NCBI GenBank assembly: GCA_965371445.1
Contig: CBDUYN010000050.1
Span: 1 to 54,888 of the forward strand
Source of the DNA: DASWIG01 sp965371445
GTDB taxonomy: Bacteria; Acidobacteriota; Thermoanaerobaculia; Multivoradales; J023
Length of the DNA stretch: 54,888 nt
Reading direction: 5' to 3'
Below are positions 43,497-51,988 of the stretch, piece by piece. How positions within the stretch are numbered: position 1 is the first letter of the stretch; the number at the start of each line of letters is the position of its first letter. The position numbers were made by a program, and so were the translations under genes. The notes under the pieces are model-generated. The model worked only from the letters and a program-made list of their open reading frames with translations. It had not been told where the DNA came from and did not search any database.

Positions 43497-45302
43497 ATGC
43501 AGAGGTGGAGCAAGACAGCTTTGGCCGTGGCCGCGATCCTGACTCTGGCCCGACCCGCCGCCGGACAGGCCTTCGGCCAGTGGTGGTGGAGCGCGTCGGC
43601 CGGGTTCGAGCAGTCCGCCTACGAGAACCTGGTCGAGGGCCTTCCGGCCTCGGAGTACCAGCAGCAGCGCCTGCGCCTCGGCCTGAACCTCCACGGTTTC
43701 GTCGTCCATCCCCTGGTCGCCTCGTTCAACCTCGGGCTCTCGGCGCTCGTCTCCAGCTACGAGAACGTCGGCACGCTCGACTCCGAGAAGCTGGGTGTCC
43801 GCGGTCAGATCGACCTCTTCCCGCGCGGCAAGGTCCACACCCGGCTGCGCTTCTCCCAGCAGCAGTTCGAGTACGGCGAGGCGACGCCGACCGACCCGAC
43901 CGACCCCGATCCCGTCCCCCTCCTCGGCCTGCCGGCCGACGCCACCAGTTGGGGAGGCGAGGTGTTCCTGCGCGGCGGTTTCCTGCGCGGCCTCGTCGCC
44001 GGCTTCAGCGGCTCCGTCATGGACTTCATCGACCCGGAGCAGGGGACCCAGAAGGACGAGAGCCAGCACCTGGAATGGAGCCGCGGTGGCGAGAAGCTGC
44101 GCCGCCGCTACCGGCTGGAGCACCGCGAGCGCTCCTACGGCAGCTTCGACTTCAGCTACGAGGACCTGATCCTGAACCTCTCCGAGTACGGTTCGATCGC
44201 CGAGCACTGGAACTGGCACCTGACGGGCCACGGGACGCTGCGGGAGACGACGATCCGGGAGGAGACGAACGACTTCGAGACCTTCTTCCTGCGCAACCTC
44301 TTCACCCACAATCCGGTGAAGGCCCGGGAGCTCCAGATCAGCCAGAGCTCCGCTTTCCAGAGCTCGGTGGCCGGCGACACCATGAGCCACACGCTTTCAG
44401 GGCGGTACCGCTGGAACTTCACCAACGGCTGGCACCTGGCGCCGCAGGTCTCCTTCAACTACCAGGAGACTCCGAACACCCGGCTCGAGGCGCCGCAGGC
44501 GGGTGTTCACGTCACCTGGAGCCACGACCTGCGCCGGGTGGACCTTCTCGCCGTGGGCTCCGTTCTGGTCGGGGAGGTCTCGGGTTTGAAGTCCGGAGAG
44601 GACTTCAGCCAGAGCGTCACCTCGTTGACCGCCGGCGGCAGCGTCGGCTTCGGGAGCACGAGGACCCTGCGTACGGATCTCGACGTGCTCTTCGCGCAGG
44701 ACGACCTGAGCGCCCAGGAGCTGCCAGGTGACCTGCCCGACCTCGGCACCAGCCTCGCTCTGGGCGGCACCGAGGACCGGATCGAGGTGCAGCTGACGCT
44801 GAGCCGCCGGATCCGGCAGATCTCGACGCGCCTCCAGAGCCAGTGGCAGAACCGCCTGCGGGCGCCCGACCTCGTCAACGAGGACGTCGAGCTCGACCGG
44901 ATCGTGCACCAGCTCTACGTGCAGAGCCGGCGCTTCTCCATGACCGCGACCCTCGGGAAGAACGAGATCGTCGATCCCGACGGCCTTGACAGCTCGCTCT
45001 CCCAAAGCGTGACCCTGAGCTACCGGCCCTGGCGCCTGCTGACCCTGGGCGGAACCTACCGCGTCAGCGAACGGGACTTCGCCGTCGAGCTTTTCCCCCA
45101 GGTCGACAGCGAGTACTATTCGCTCGACGTTTCGCTGGAGCTCGGCGGCTTCAAGCTGCACGGCGAGGTCTACGAAGCGATCGATCGCTCCGGCGTCGGA
45201 CCGGAGCGGACCAACCAGGGAGTGTCTTGGTCGATCTCACGCGGTTTCTCGGGCCTTTTGCCGATCGTCACGGCGCCCCAGCGCCGGGGAGTGATCCGGT
45301 GA
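43497..45302 (+). CDS. Outer-membrane beta-barrel protein (porin of a porin-cytochrome conduit, candidate)
   Basis: 601 residues from ATG 43497; upstream in-frame starts add only shadow sequence. Signal peptide MQRWSKTALAVAAILTLARPAAG. The rest has alternating hydrophobic/polar beta strands with many aromatic girdle residues (WWWSASAGFEQSAYENL, YGSFDFSYEDLILNL, YRWNFTNGWHLAPQVSFNY, SLSQSVTLSYRPWRLLTLGG), with no cysteine pair or heme motif. Size and setting recall MtrB/OmbB-type porins that sheath a multiheme cytochrome. The 21-heme protein would be the candidate insert. It ends GTGA, overlapping the next lipoprotein start. Confidence 0.75.
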   Translation: MQRWSKTALAVAAILTLARPAAGQAFGQWWWSASAGFEQSAYENLVEGLPASEYQQQRLRLGLNLHGFVVHPLVASFNLGLSALVSSYENVGTLDSEKLGVRGQIDLFPRGKVHTRLRFSQQQFEYGEATPTDPTDPDPVPLLGLPADATSWGGEVFLRGGFLRGLVAGFSGSVMDFIDPEQGTQKDESQHLEWSRGGEKLRRRYRLEHRERSYGSFDFSYEDLILNLSEYGSIAEHWNWHLTGHGTLRETTIREETNDFETFFLRNLFTHNPVKARELQISQSSAFQSSVAGDTMSHTLSGRYRWNFTNGWHLAPQVSFNYQETPNTRLEAPQAGVHVTWSHDLRRVDLLAVGSVLVGEVSGLKSGEDFSQSVTSLTAGGSVGFGSTRTLRTDLDVLFAQDDLSAQELPGDLPDLGTSLALGGTEDRIEVQLTLSRRIRQISTRLQSQWQNRLRAPDLVNEDVELDRIVHQLYVQSRRFSMTATLGKNEIVDPDGLDSSLSQSVTLSYRPWRLLTLGGTYRVSERDFAVELFPQVDSEYYSLDVSLELGGFKLHGEVYEAIDRSGVGPERTNQGVSWSISRGFSGLLPIVTAPQRRGVIR

Positions 45303-46354
45303 GGCGAGGCCGGTCGCGGCCGGCATTCTGGCGGCCGGCGCTCCGGTTTCCGGCGAGCTCCCTGGCGGCGCTCGTCCTGGTCTCGGAGCTCCTCGGCGGC
45401 TGCAGCGGTGCGACGGTGGGGGTGGAGGGCTTCGACCCCGAGCTCTTCGCCTGGCCCCCGGAGGACCCCAGGGTGCGCCTCGTAAGGGTCGTCGCCCGGC
45501 GGCGCGACGCTGACCGCCGCGGGCTGCGCTCCTGGATCGGCAGCGACAAGAACGCGCCTCTTTTCAGGCGTCCCTACGGCGTCGCCTGGGCCGGCGACGA
45601 CCTGCTGGTGAGCGACCCGGGGGCCGGGGTGGTCCTGCGGCTGACCGCCGGGCGCAAGATCCTGCGCTCGCCCGAGGGCCTCTTCGCGGGTCCCATCGGG
45701 GTGGCGGCCTGCCCCCAGGGGGTCGTGGTCACCGACTCCCAGAGCGGCAGAGTCGCCTTGCTCGACGATCGTCTCCACCTCGTGCGTTGGCTCGCCGAGG
45801 GGCTTGTCCGACCCACGGGCGTGGCCTGCCACGGGGGCGGGGTCTACGTCGTCGAGACCGGAGAGCACCGGCTCCTGCGGCTCGTGGCCGAGGGCTACGA
45901 GGTGGTCGCCGGCGGCCGGGGCGAGGAGCTCGGACACTTCAACTTCCCGACCGCCCTCACCGCCGACGGCGACGAGCTGTGGCTCGGCGACACGCTCAAC
46001 TTTCGCGTCCTGCGCCTCGCGGCCGCGACGGGCGAAATTCTGGGAAGCTTCGGCGCCCTGGGCGACGCCCTCGGCGAGACACCCCGCATCAAGGACGTCG
46101 CCATCGACGCTGCGGGACACGTCTGGGTCTCCGACGCCCACCTCGACGGTGTGGCGATCTTTGACCGGGAGGGGACGTTTCTGATGAGCCTGGGCCGCAC
46201 CGGCCAGGGACCGGGCGAGCTCTCCTTCCCGGCCGGCGTCGCAGCCCATCCCGACGGCCGCGTCGCGGTGGCCGACTCCATCAACCGGCGGCTCCAGATC
46301 TTCACCGTGATCGAGCCGCCGGCAACCGAACCCGCCGCGGGAGAGAATCGATGA
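45299..46354 (+). CDS. Second NHL beta-propeller lipoprotein
   Basis: 351 residues from GTG 45299, a 4-base overlap with the barrel stop. Lipobox ELLGGC (Cys about residue 34). Entry sequence LFAWPPEDPRVRLVRVV parallels the first lipoprotein. NHL blades include YGVAWAGDDLLVSDPGAGVV, GVVVTDSQSGRVALLDD, VYVVETGEHRLLRLV, ELWLGDTLNFRVLRLA, HVWVSDAHLDGVAIFD and RVAVADSINRRLQIFT (each shortened). The stop overlaps the next cytochrome ATG by four bases. Probably pairs with the second tetraheme cytochrome as the first lipoprotein pairs with the first. Confidence 0.88.
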   Translation: MRRGRSRPAFWRPALRFPASSLAALVLVSELLGGCSGATVGVEGFDPELFAWPPEDPRVRLVRVVARRRDADRRGLRSWIGSDKNAPLFRRPYGVAWAGDDLLVSDPGAGVVLRLTAGRKILRSPEGLFAGPIGVAACPQGVVVTDSQSGRVALLDDRLHLVRWLAEGLVRPTGVACHGGGVYVVETGEHRLLRLVAEGYEVVAGGRGEELGHFNFPTALTADGDELWLGDTLNFRVLRLAAATGEILGSFGALGDALGETPRIKDVAIDAAGHVWVSDAHLDGVAIFDREGTFLMSLGRTGQGPGELSFPAGVAAHPDGRVAVADSINRRLQIFTVIEPPATEPAAGENR

Positions 46355-47079
46355 ACCCAAGCGCTTCGATCGTTCGCCCGGCCCACCGGGCCGCGACGCC
46401 GGTTGCGGCCCTCGGGGCCCTTCTCGCCGTGGCCTTCGGCGCCGGTGGGCCCCTGGCCGCGCAGCAGGGCCTGGTGATCGGCACCGTGCACAACCTGTCG
46501 GTCTCAGGCCCCGGAGAGATCAGGTCCCCGACTGAGACCGAGGTCTGCAAGTTCTGTCACATCCCGCACAACGCGGTCGTCCCGGCTCCCCTCTGGGGTC
46601 ACGCGCTCTCCGACGTGCAGCGCTACGAGATGCCGGAGGTGCGAAGCGGCAGCGGCAACGTCCGCCGCCAGACACCGCAGCCCGACGGCGCCTCGCGCCT
46701 CTGCCTGTCGTGTCACGACGGCACCGTGGCCCTGGGCGACGTGGCCGGCAGTCGGCGGCCGATCCCGGTCACTGGCAGCGCCCAGCGCCTGGCGCCCGGC
46801 CGCAGGGGCTTTCTGGGGACGGACCTTTCCGGCAGCCACCCGATATCCTTCGTCGTCGACGGGACCGAGCCCTCTGGGAGCGGCCGCGACATGGGCCTGC
46901 GGCCCCTGGGCGCCATCCGCAGCGACGGCGACGTCCGGCTCGACGAGAAGGGCAAGATGCAATGTACGACCTGCCACGACCCGCACAGCGACCGCTACTA
47001 CATCCCCGGCAGGGTGCCCCGCTTCTGGGTCAAGCCGACGGTCGACGAGGTCTGCCTCACATGTCACGACCTGCGGTGA
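46351..47079 (+). CDS. OmcE-like tetraheme cytochrome c (second plus-strand copy)
   Basis: 242 residues. Signal peptide ending GGPLAAQ. Four CXXCH: VCKFCHIPHNAV, LCLSCHDGTVALGD, MQCTTCHDPHSD and VCLTCHDLR at the C-terminus. The accessory His pattern matches its paralogues: GTVHNLSV, PLWGHAL and GSHPISFVV. It lacks the longer loop between hemes 2 and 3 of the first copy but has VRRQTPQPDG before heme 2. Translationally coupled to the propeller gene upstream and overlapping the next cytochrome start. Confidence 0.87.
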   Translation: MNPSASIVRPAHRAATPVAALGALLAVAFGAGGPLAAQQGLVIGTVHNLSVSGPGEIRSPTETEVCKFCHIPHNAVVPAPLWGHALSDVQRYEMPEVRSGSGNVRRQTPQPDGASRLCLSCHDGTVALGDVAGSRRPIPVTGSAQRLAPGRRGFLGTDLSGSHPISFVVDGTEPSGSGRDMGLRPLGAIRSDGDVRLDEKGKMQCTTCHDPHSDRYYIPGRVPRFWVKPTVDEVCLTCHDLR

Positions 47080-48161
47080 GACGGCTCGCGTGGCTCTTGG
47101 CGACGGCGTGTCTGACGGCCTCCGGCGCCGCCGGGCAGTCGGTCAACCCCCACGTCGACGTCACCTTGAACCCCGGCGGCTGCCTCTCCTGCCACGAGGG
47201 GCACGGGATGTCGCGCTCGCCGATGCTGGCCGACACCCAGGTCGAGGTCTGCAACCGCTGTCACGGTAGCCGTACGGAGCTGAGCCGGCAGATCTTCGAA
47301 GGGCGTCTGGGCTCCTCCGTCGAGCCCCCGCTGCTTTTCAACGTCTTCTCCCAGCCTTTCAGCCATCCGCTGAGCGAGCGCGCCTTCTCGCGCCTGGAGC
47401 CCAACGTCGTGACCTGCACCTCCTGCCACTCGCCGCACCGCTCGATGCCTGGTGACCGCTCGGGGTCCATCTTGACGGGCACCCGCAAGCCGTCGCCGCG
47501 CGATCCCAGCCGTTTCGAGTTCGAGCTCTGCCAGGAGTGCCACGGCAGCGGCGGCGCCACCACCCGCAGCCTCGACGACGTCAGCCGCCTCTTCGACCTC
47601 TCCAACCGGTCCTACCATCCGGTCCAGGCCTCGGCGATGGAGCGCTCGCCCTCAGTCGTCGCGGCGCTCTCCGGACGCGAGGTCAACTGCACCGACTGCC
47701 ACGGCAACAGCGACCCCTCAGGACCGCGGGGACCGCACGGCTCGGCGGTGCGCTACATCCTGCGGCGCGCGTACTCGACCAGCGACGGCGAGGAGTCGGT
47801 GATCGCCTATCGCCTGTGCTACACCTGCCACGTCCGGGAAAAAATCTTCGAAGACCTCTCGCCCTTTCCTCTCCACGAGACGCACGTGCGCGGCGAGGGG
47901 GCCTCCTGTGCCACCTGCCACAGCGCCCACGGCTCGATCAACAACCGCGCCCTCGTCCGCTTCGGCGAAGAGACGGTGATCGGCGGCGTGTCGCCGTCCG
48001 CGAGCGGCCGGCTGAGCTTCGAGTCGTCCTCTCCCGGCTCGGGTCAGTGCTACCTGACCTGTCATGGCGTCGACCACGACCCGATGGGATACGGCCTCGC
48101 CGCCGATCCCGCGGCCTGGATGCGCAACGGCTTCCCGCCGCGCCCGAAACAGAAGCCGTAG
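47061..48161 (+). CDS. Seven-to-eight-heme c-type cytochrome
   Basis: 366 residues from ATG 47061 (GAGG 10 bases upstream; a GTG at 47076 in a GTGA overlap is an alternative that fits the habit of this operon). Signal peptide WLLATACLTASGAAGQ. Seven CXXCH: CLSCH, CNRCH, CTSCH, CQECH, CTDCH, CYTCH and CATCH; an eighth site CYLTCH is CX3CH, followed by GVDHDP. Extra His in HETHVRGEG and HPVQASAME may be distal ligands. Last gene of the plus-strand operon; convergent with the radical SAM gene, 10 bases apart. Confidence 0.87.
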   Translation: MSRPAVRRLAWLLATACLTASGAAGQSVNPHVDVTLNPGGCLSCHEGHGMSRSPMLADTQVEVCNRCHGSRTELSRQIFEGRLGSSVEPPLLFNVFSQPFSHPLSERAFSRLEPNVVTCTSCHSPHRSMPGDRSGSILTGTRKPSPRDPSRFEFELCQECHGSGGATTRSLDDVSRLFDLSNRSYHPVQASAMERSPSVVAALSGREVNCTDCHGNSDPSGPRGPHGSAVRYILRRAYSTSDGEESVIAYRLCYTCHVREKIFEDLSPFPLHETHVRGEGASCATCHSAHGSINNRALVRFGEETVIGGVSPSASGRLSFESSSPGSGQCYLTCHGVDHDPMGYGLAADPAAWMRNGFPPRPKQKP

Positions 48162-48171
48162 GCCGACTGCC

Positions 48172-49659
48172 TCAGCTCACGACTCCCGCGTGCGCGTGCG
48201 CGGGCGACTTCGCCGCGTCGATGACCTTGCGCATGGCCTCGGGGATGCCCAGGTGCCCGAGCTTCTTGACGATGAAGGAGCTTTTCATGATGAGCTTCAT
48301 CGACGCGAGCATGTAGTGGCGCCGGAACTCGTCCGGGTACTTGTGAAACGACGCCATCTTCGGCATGTAGAAGTCGCGGTAGCAGCGGATCATCGCCTGG
48401 TCGATCTCGCGCAGCGTCATGGCGATCGGCTTGATGATCGGCTCGATCAGGTTGTATTGGGAGATGTCCTCGACCGCGATGTGGGGCTCGAGCTCCTTGT
48501 AGATCTGGGCGTAGGGCCAGGGCGTGATGGCGATGAAATGTGCCATGTCGGGATCGAAGTACTTTGCCGATTCTAGCGTCTGGCGCACGTGTTTTTCGGT
48601 CTCCTCGGGAAAGCCGAGAACGAACGACGTTTCCGAGAGCATCCCGTACTCGCGGATCAGCCGCACCGACTCGCGGCCCTCCTCGACCGAAGCGTGCTTG
48701 TTGACCCGGTCGAGAGTCGCCTGGTCGGTCGCCTCCAGGCCGACGTAGACGTGGATGATCCCCGCCGTGCGGTATTTGTGGAGGATGGCGCGGTCGCGGA
48801 CGATGTCTCCCGCCCGCGTCTCCATCAACAAGTAGATCTCGCGCTGCAGGGAAATCAGCCGGTCGAGGAGCTCTTCCCAGCGGCCGGCGTCGGGGGTCGG
48901 GTACTCGTCCGTCAAGAGGATGACGTTGACGCCGTACTCGTCGTGGAGCCTCCGGATCTCCTCGACGACCGACGCCGGGTCACGACCGCGCCAGGAGCGG
49001 TTCCAGAACTCCTGCTGCGAGCAGAAGTTGCAGACGAAGTTGCAGCCGCGGCTCGTCGCCACGGCCCCGAGGCGAGACTTGGGGATGACGAAGTAGCGGT
49101 AGGTCGGCCAGTCGACGACCGAGAAGTCGGCCGGGTACTCCTCGAGGTCGGAGAGGAAAGGACGCAGGCCGCTGGTCTTGGCCGTGCCGTCCTCGGCGCG
49201 CCAGGCGAGGCCCATGACGGTGGTCGGATCGCCGCCGTTCGTCAGGGCGCGAAACAGCTCCTCGGTCGTCTTTTCGCCCTCGGCGCGGACGATGTAGTCG
49301 ACCGGAGAGTCCTCGGTTTCTAGGACGTCTTTCCACATGAAGGACGGGTGGACGCCGCCGAGGATGTACTTGGCGTGCGGCACCTCTTCTTTGACCATGC
49401 GGCCGAGCTCGAGGCACATCGGCTGGGTGCAGGTGATGGCATAGGAGGCGACGTAGTCGGGCTGGCGCTCGCGCAGGGTTTGACGGATCTCGTCCCAGCC
49501 CACGAAGAGGCTCATGGCGTCGTAGAGCGCCGGCTCGACGCCGCCGCGCCGCGCCGCCTCGGCGACGTAGAGGAGGTTCAAGGGCAGCCAGCGTCCGGCC
49601 ACCTCGACCACGCCGCAGTGGTAGGGCGGCGTCACCATCAAGAAGTTGGGCTTCGTCAA
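48172..49659 (-). CDS. Cobalamin-binding radical SAM protein
   Basis: 495 residues from TTG 49659, chosen because AAGGAG lies 7 bases upstream and the start sits in a TTGA overlap with the small membrane gene. N-terminal B12-binding-type domain (LNLLYVAEAARRGG, ILGGVHPSFMW); radical SAM core with RGCNFVCNFCSQ (CX3CX2C), then VNVILLTDEYPTP, IHVYVGLEATDQ and FVLGFPEETEKHV. The C-terminal ~110 residues are of the BchE/HpnP-like type. Such enzymes methylate or rearrange unactivated carbons; the substrate is unknown. Its place beside the cytochrome maturation genes raises a heme- or quinone-modifying role, by context only. Confidence 0.9.
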   Translation of the reverse strand: MTKPNFLMVTPPYHCGVVEVAGRWLPLNLLYVAEAARRGGVEPALYDAMSLFVGWDEIRQTLRERQPDYVASYAITCTQPMCLELGRMVKEEVPHAKYILGGVHPSFMWKDVLETEDSPVDYIVRAEGEKTTEELFRALTNGGDPTTVMGLAWRAEDGTAKTSGLRPFLSDLEEYPADFSVVDWPTYRYFVIPKSRLGAVATSRGCNFVCNFCSQQEFWNRSWRGRDPASVVEEIRRLHDEYGVNVILLTDEYPTPDAGRWEELLDRLISLQREIYLLMETRAGDIVRDRAILHKYRTAGIIHVYVGLEATDQATLDRVNKHASVEEGRESVRLIREYGMLSETSFVLGFPEETEKHVRQTLESAKYFDPDMAHFIAITPWPYAQIYKELEPHIAVEDISQYNLIEPIIKPIAMTLREIDQAMIRCYRDFYMPKMASFHKYPDEFRRHYMLASMKLIMKSSFIVKKLGHLGIPEAMRKVIDAAKSPAHAHAGVVS

Positions 49660-50030
49660 GCGAGATCTCCTTCCCCGGCCGGATCCGGTGCCTCGTCGAG
49701 CCGCTTGTTGAGGCGGACGACACCGATCAGCCCCCACACGGTCAAGGCTACCAGGGCGACGTGCTTCATGGCGAGGGCCGGGATCTGCGCGGTGCCGGCC
49801 TTGGGCAGCCATTCGTACTCCTGGTAGAAGTAGACGCGGACCACGCCGCCCAAAAGCACCCAGGCGAGACTCCCCCAGGCCACTTTGCGCAGGATCTCGA
49901 CACCGCGCGGCGACGGCGGCCCCGGCCAGTGGTGGAGCGCAAGGCGCGCCATCACGCAGCTGGCGAAGAGGAAGGCCACCGCCAGGTCGTGGAAGTAGTT
50001 GTTCATCATCACGAAGATCGCTTCGATCAT
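49656..50030 (-). CDS. Small membrane protein coupled to the radical SAM gene
   Basis: 124 residues. Three hydrophobic segments: AVAFLFASCVMARLAL, AWGSLAWVLLGGVVRVYFY and AMKHVALVALTVWGLIGVV. Conserved-looking His in NNYFHDL, ALHHWPG and MKHVAL could bind heme or metal. No family recognised. The stop overlaps the radical SAM TTG start by four bases, so both are made together. Confidence 0.7.
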   Translation of the reverse strand: MIEAIFVMMNNYFHDLAVAFLFASCVMARLALHHWPGPPSPRGVEILRKVAWGSLAWVLLGGVVRVYFYQEYEWLPKAGTAQIPALAMKHVALVALTVWGLIGVVRLNKRLDEAPDPAGEGDLA

Positions 50031-50177
50031 CTTGCTCCCCCTGTCAGGTGAGGTGTGCCGCGTGCCGTCGCCCTCTCGACGGCTTGGTCTCGGCGTCGCC
50101 CCAGGTGTGAACGATACACACCTTCCGGGGGTTCGTCACCACCCTTCGGGACAGGGCGCCGTAGGGCAGGACCGTTC

Positions 50178-50960
50178 TCACGTGAGGTGCAGCCGTAGGC
50201 CGATGTCGAAGATGTGGTAGGTGCTCCAGGCCGGGAAGTAGACGATGGCCCGGTAGCTCACCACCAGGATCACGAAAAGCGCCACGCACCACCCGGCCAG
50301 CCGGCGCCCTCCCCAGCCGGCGAGCTGCTGCATGTGGAGCAACGTTGCGTAGGCGAGCCAGGCCAGGAGCCCCAGCGTCTCGATGGGATCGAAGCTCCAC
50401 CCCCGGCCGAAGAGCATGAACTTGTAAAGCGAGCCCGTCGTGAGCATCGCAGTGTGGAGGAAAAAACCCCATTGCAGGGTCTTCACCAGGGCACCCTCGA
50501 CCTCCCGGCGGCCCAAGAGCGACGCCACCGCCCAGCCGGCGTTCGCCGTCAGGCAACCGAAGGCGGCCCAGGCGACGGCGGCGTGGAGGTCGACGACGAG
50601 CGACCGCTCGGAAATCGTGAGCGCGTAGACCGCCGTCTCGTAGCCTCGGCTGTGGGCGAGCACACCGGCCGCCACCCCCGCCGCCACCGCGCCGGGAAGC
50701 GCGCCGCTACGCCAGACGAAGGCCCCGGCGGCGAGCACCGCCAACGCCAACGACAAGGCGCTCTCCCAGACGCCGAAGATCGGCCAGTGCCCGGCCTCGA
50801 ACCAGCGCAGGCACCAGCAGAGAGCCGCCAGGGCGAAGGCGAGCCAGGTCCAGACCGTGGCCAGCCGTGCCAGCCTGGGGACGCGCCAGGCGAGGAAACC
50901 GAGCAGGAAGCCCGCCGCGCAGACGCCGAGGAGGACGTCGTAGAGCCGTACCGCCGCCAT
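50178..50960 (-). CDS. CcsA-like cytochrome c assembly protein, divergent
   Basis: 260 residues from ATG 50960, one base overlapping the ResB-like stop. About eight hydrophobic segments. The heme-handling (WWD-type) region reads GRGWSFDPIETLGLLAWLAY, where canonical CcsA has WxxYWxWDPxETWS; only part of the motif survives. Conserved His in VVDLHAAVAWAAFG, FFLHTAMLTTG and LLHMQQL. Likely a second heme-delivery subunit or a variant specialised for particular cytochromes. Confidence 0.85.
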   Translation of the reverse strand: MAAVRLYDVLLGVCAAGFLLGFLAWRVPRLARLATVWTWLAFALAALCWCLRWFEAGHWPIFGVWESALSLALAVLAAGAFVWRSGALPGAVAAGVAAGVLAHSRGYETAVYALTISERSLVVDLHAAVAWAAFGCLTANAGWAVASLLGRREVEGALVKTLQWGFFLHTAMLTTGSLYKFMLFGRGWSFDPIETLGLLAWLAYATLLHMQQLAGWGGRRLAGWCVALFVILVVSYRAIVYFPAWSTYHIFDIGLRLHLT

Positions 50961-51988
50961 TAGCCGGCCCTCCTCACAAGCTTCCACAGCAGGCCGGCGA
51001 GCGCCAGAGCGTAGCCCGCGAAGAGCACCGGCATCCCCGGATCGCGGACCACCGTGAGCTCTCCCCAGTAGCGGATCTCCGGAAAGCTCACGACCAGACC
51101 CTCGAACTCGAAGCCCTGCCCCGACTCGATCAGGGCGCCGCCCAGGTCGACGCGGCCGCGCCACACCCGCAGCACGACGCCCGGATTGCGCAGGTTGAGG
51201 GTCCGGGTGAAGGGCTCGCCCGCCTCGTCGCGGGCCAGATCCGGAAAGAGCTCGACGTAGAAGCGGTGCGGCAGGCCGGGCAGCCGGAAGAAGTCGCGCT
51301 GCCCCGGCGGAAAGACGTTGAGCTTGACGAAGGCCGTGTCGCGCACCTGTCCGCTCGTGTCGAGCAGCTCCCAACGCGGCGCGTAGCCGAAGCCGGAAAG
51401 ACGCAGGTAAGTGATCGGATCCCAGAGCAACGGCCGATTGATCCGGGTGGCGGCCACCTCTCCGCCGGGAAGCGTGAGCCGTGCCTCCAGGCGCGTGAAG
51501 AGCATCTGGTCCTGCCAGAGCTCGGGCACAATCTCCTCGACGGTGAAATCCATCAGCGGGATGTCGAGAGAAAGGACTCGCGGCGGCGACTGGGAAAGGA
51601 TCTGCTCCGGCTGGCTCGTGAAACGCTCGCCCGCGGCCACCCAAAACGAAGCCTCCTGGCGAGACGTGTAACTCAACAAGAAACCCAGGGCCACGAGAAG
51701 AAAAGAGCCGTGGAAGAGAAAGCTTCCCGGCTTGCTCTTGAGCTGCGGCAGACGGCGCCAAAAACAGACCACCGTGTTGAGCAAGATTAACAAGTAGACC
51801 AGGTGAAAAATCGTCAAACCCGCGATGTTTTTCACCACGTGCGGCGGCGTCGACGTCGCCCAGATCGCGAGCAGCGCCTGGTAGAGCGCCAGGGCCACCA
51901 TCGTCACGATCGACAGCCGCCACGATCCCAGCCAGCGGCCGGCGTCGAGCGTCAGGCGGCGGCAAGCAAAGAGGACCCTATGGAGCAT
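50960..51988 (-). CDS. ResB/Ccs1-like cytochrome c biogenesis protein
   Basis: 342 residues. N-terminal TM helices (SIVTMVALALYQALLAIW, FHLVYLLILLNTVVCFW, FLLVALGFLLSYTS), a ~200-residue extracytoplasmic domain, and a C-terminal TM (VLFAGYALALAGLLWKL). ResB with CcsA forms the System II heme lyase that exports heme and attaches it to CXXCH. His in FHLVY and FLFHGSF may be heme ligands. The start overlaps the end of the canonical ccsA by 11 bases. Shorter than many Ccs1 proteins. Confidence 0.87.
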   Translation of the reverse strand: MLHRVLFACRRLTLDAGRWLGSWRLSIVTMVALALYQALLAIWATSTPPHVVKNIAGLTIFHLVYLLILLNTVVCFWRRLPQLKSKPGSFLFHGSFLLVALGFLLSYTSRQEASFWVAAGERFTSQPEQILSQSPPRVLSLDIPLMDFTVEEIVPELWQDQMLFTRLEARLTLPGGEVAATRINRPLLWDPITYLRLSGFGYAPRWELLDTSGQVRDTAFVKLNVFPPGQRDFFRLPGLPHRFYVELFPDLARDEAGEPFTRTLNLRNPGVVLRVWRGRVDLGGALIESGQGFEFEGLVVSFPEIRYWGELTVVRDPGMPVLFAGYALALAGLLWKLVRRAG

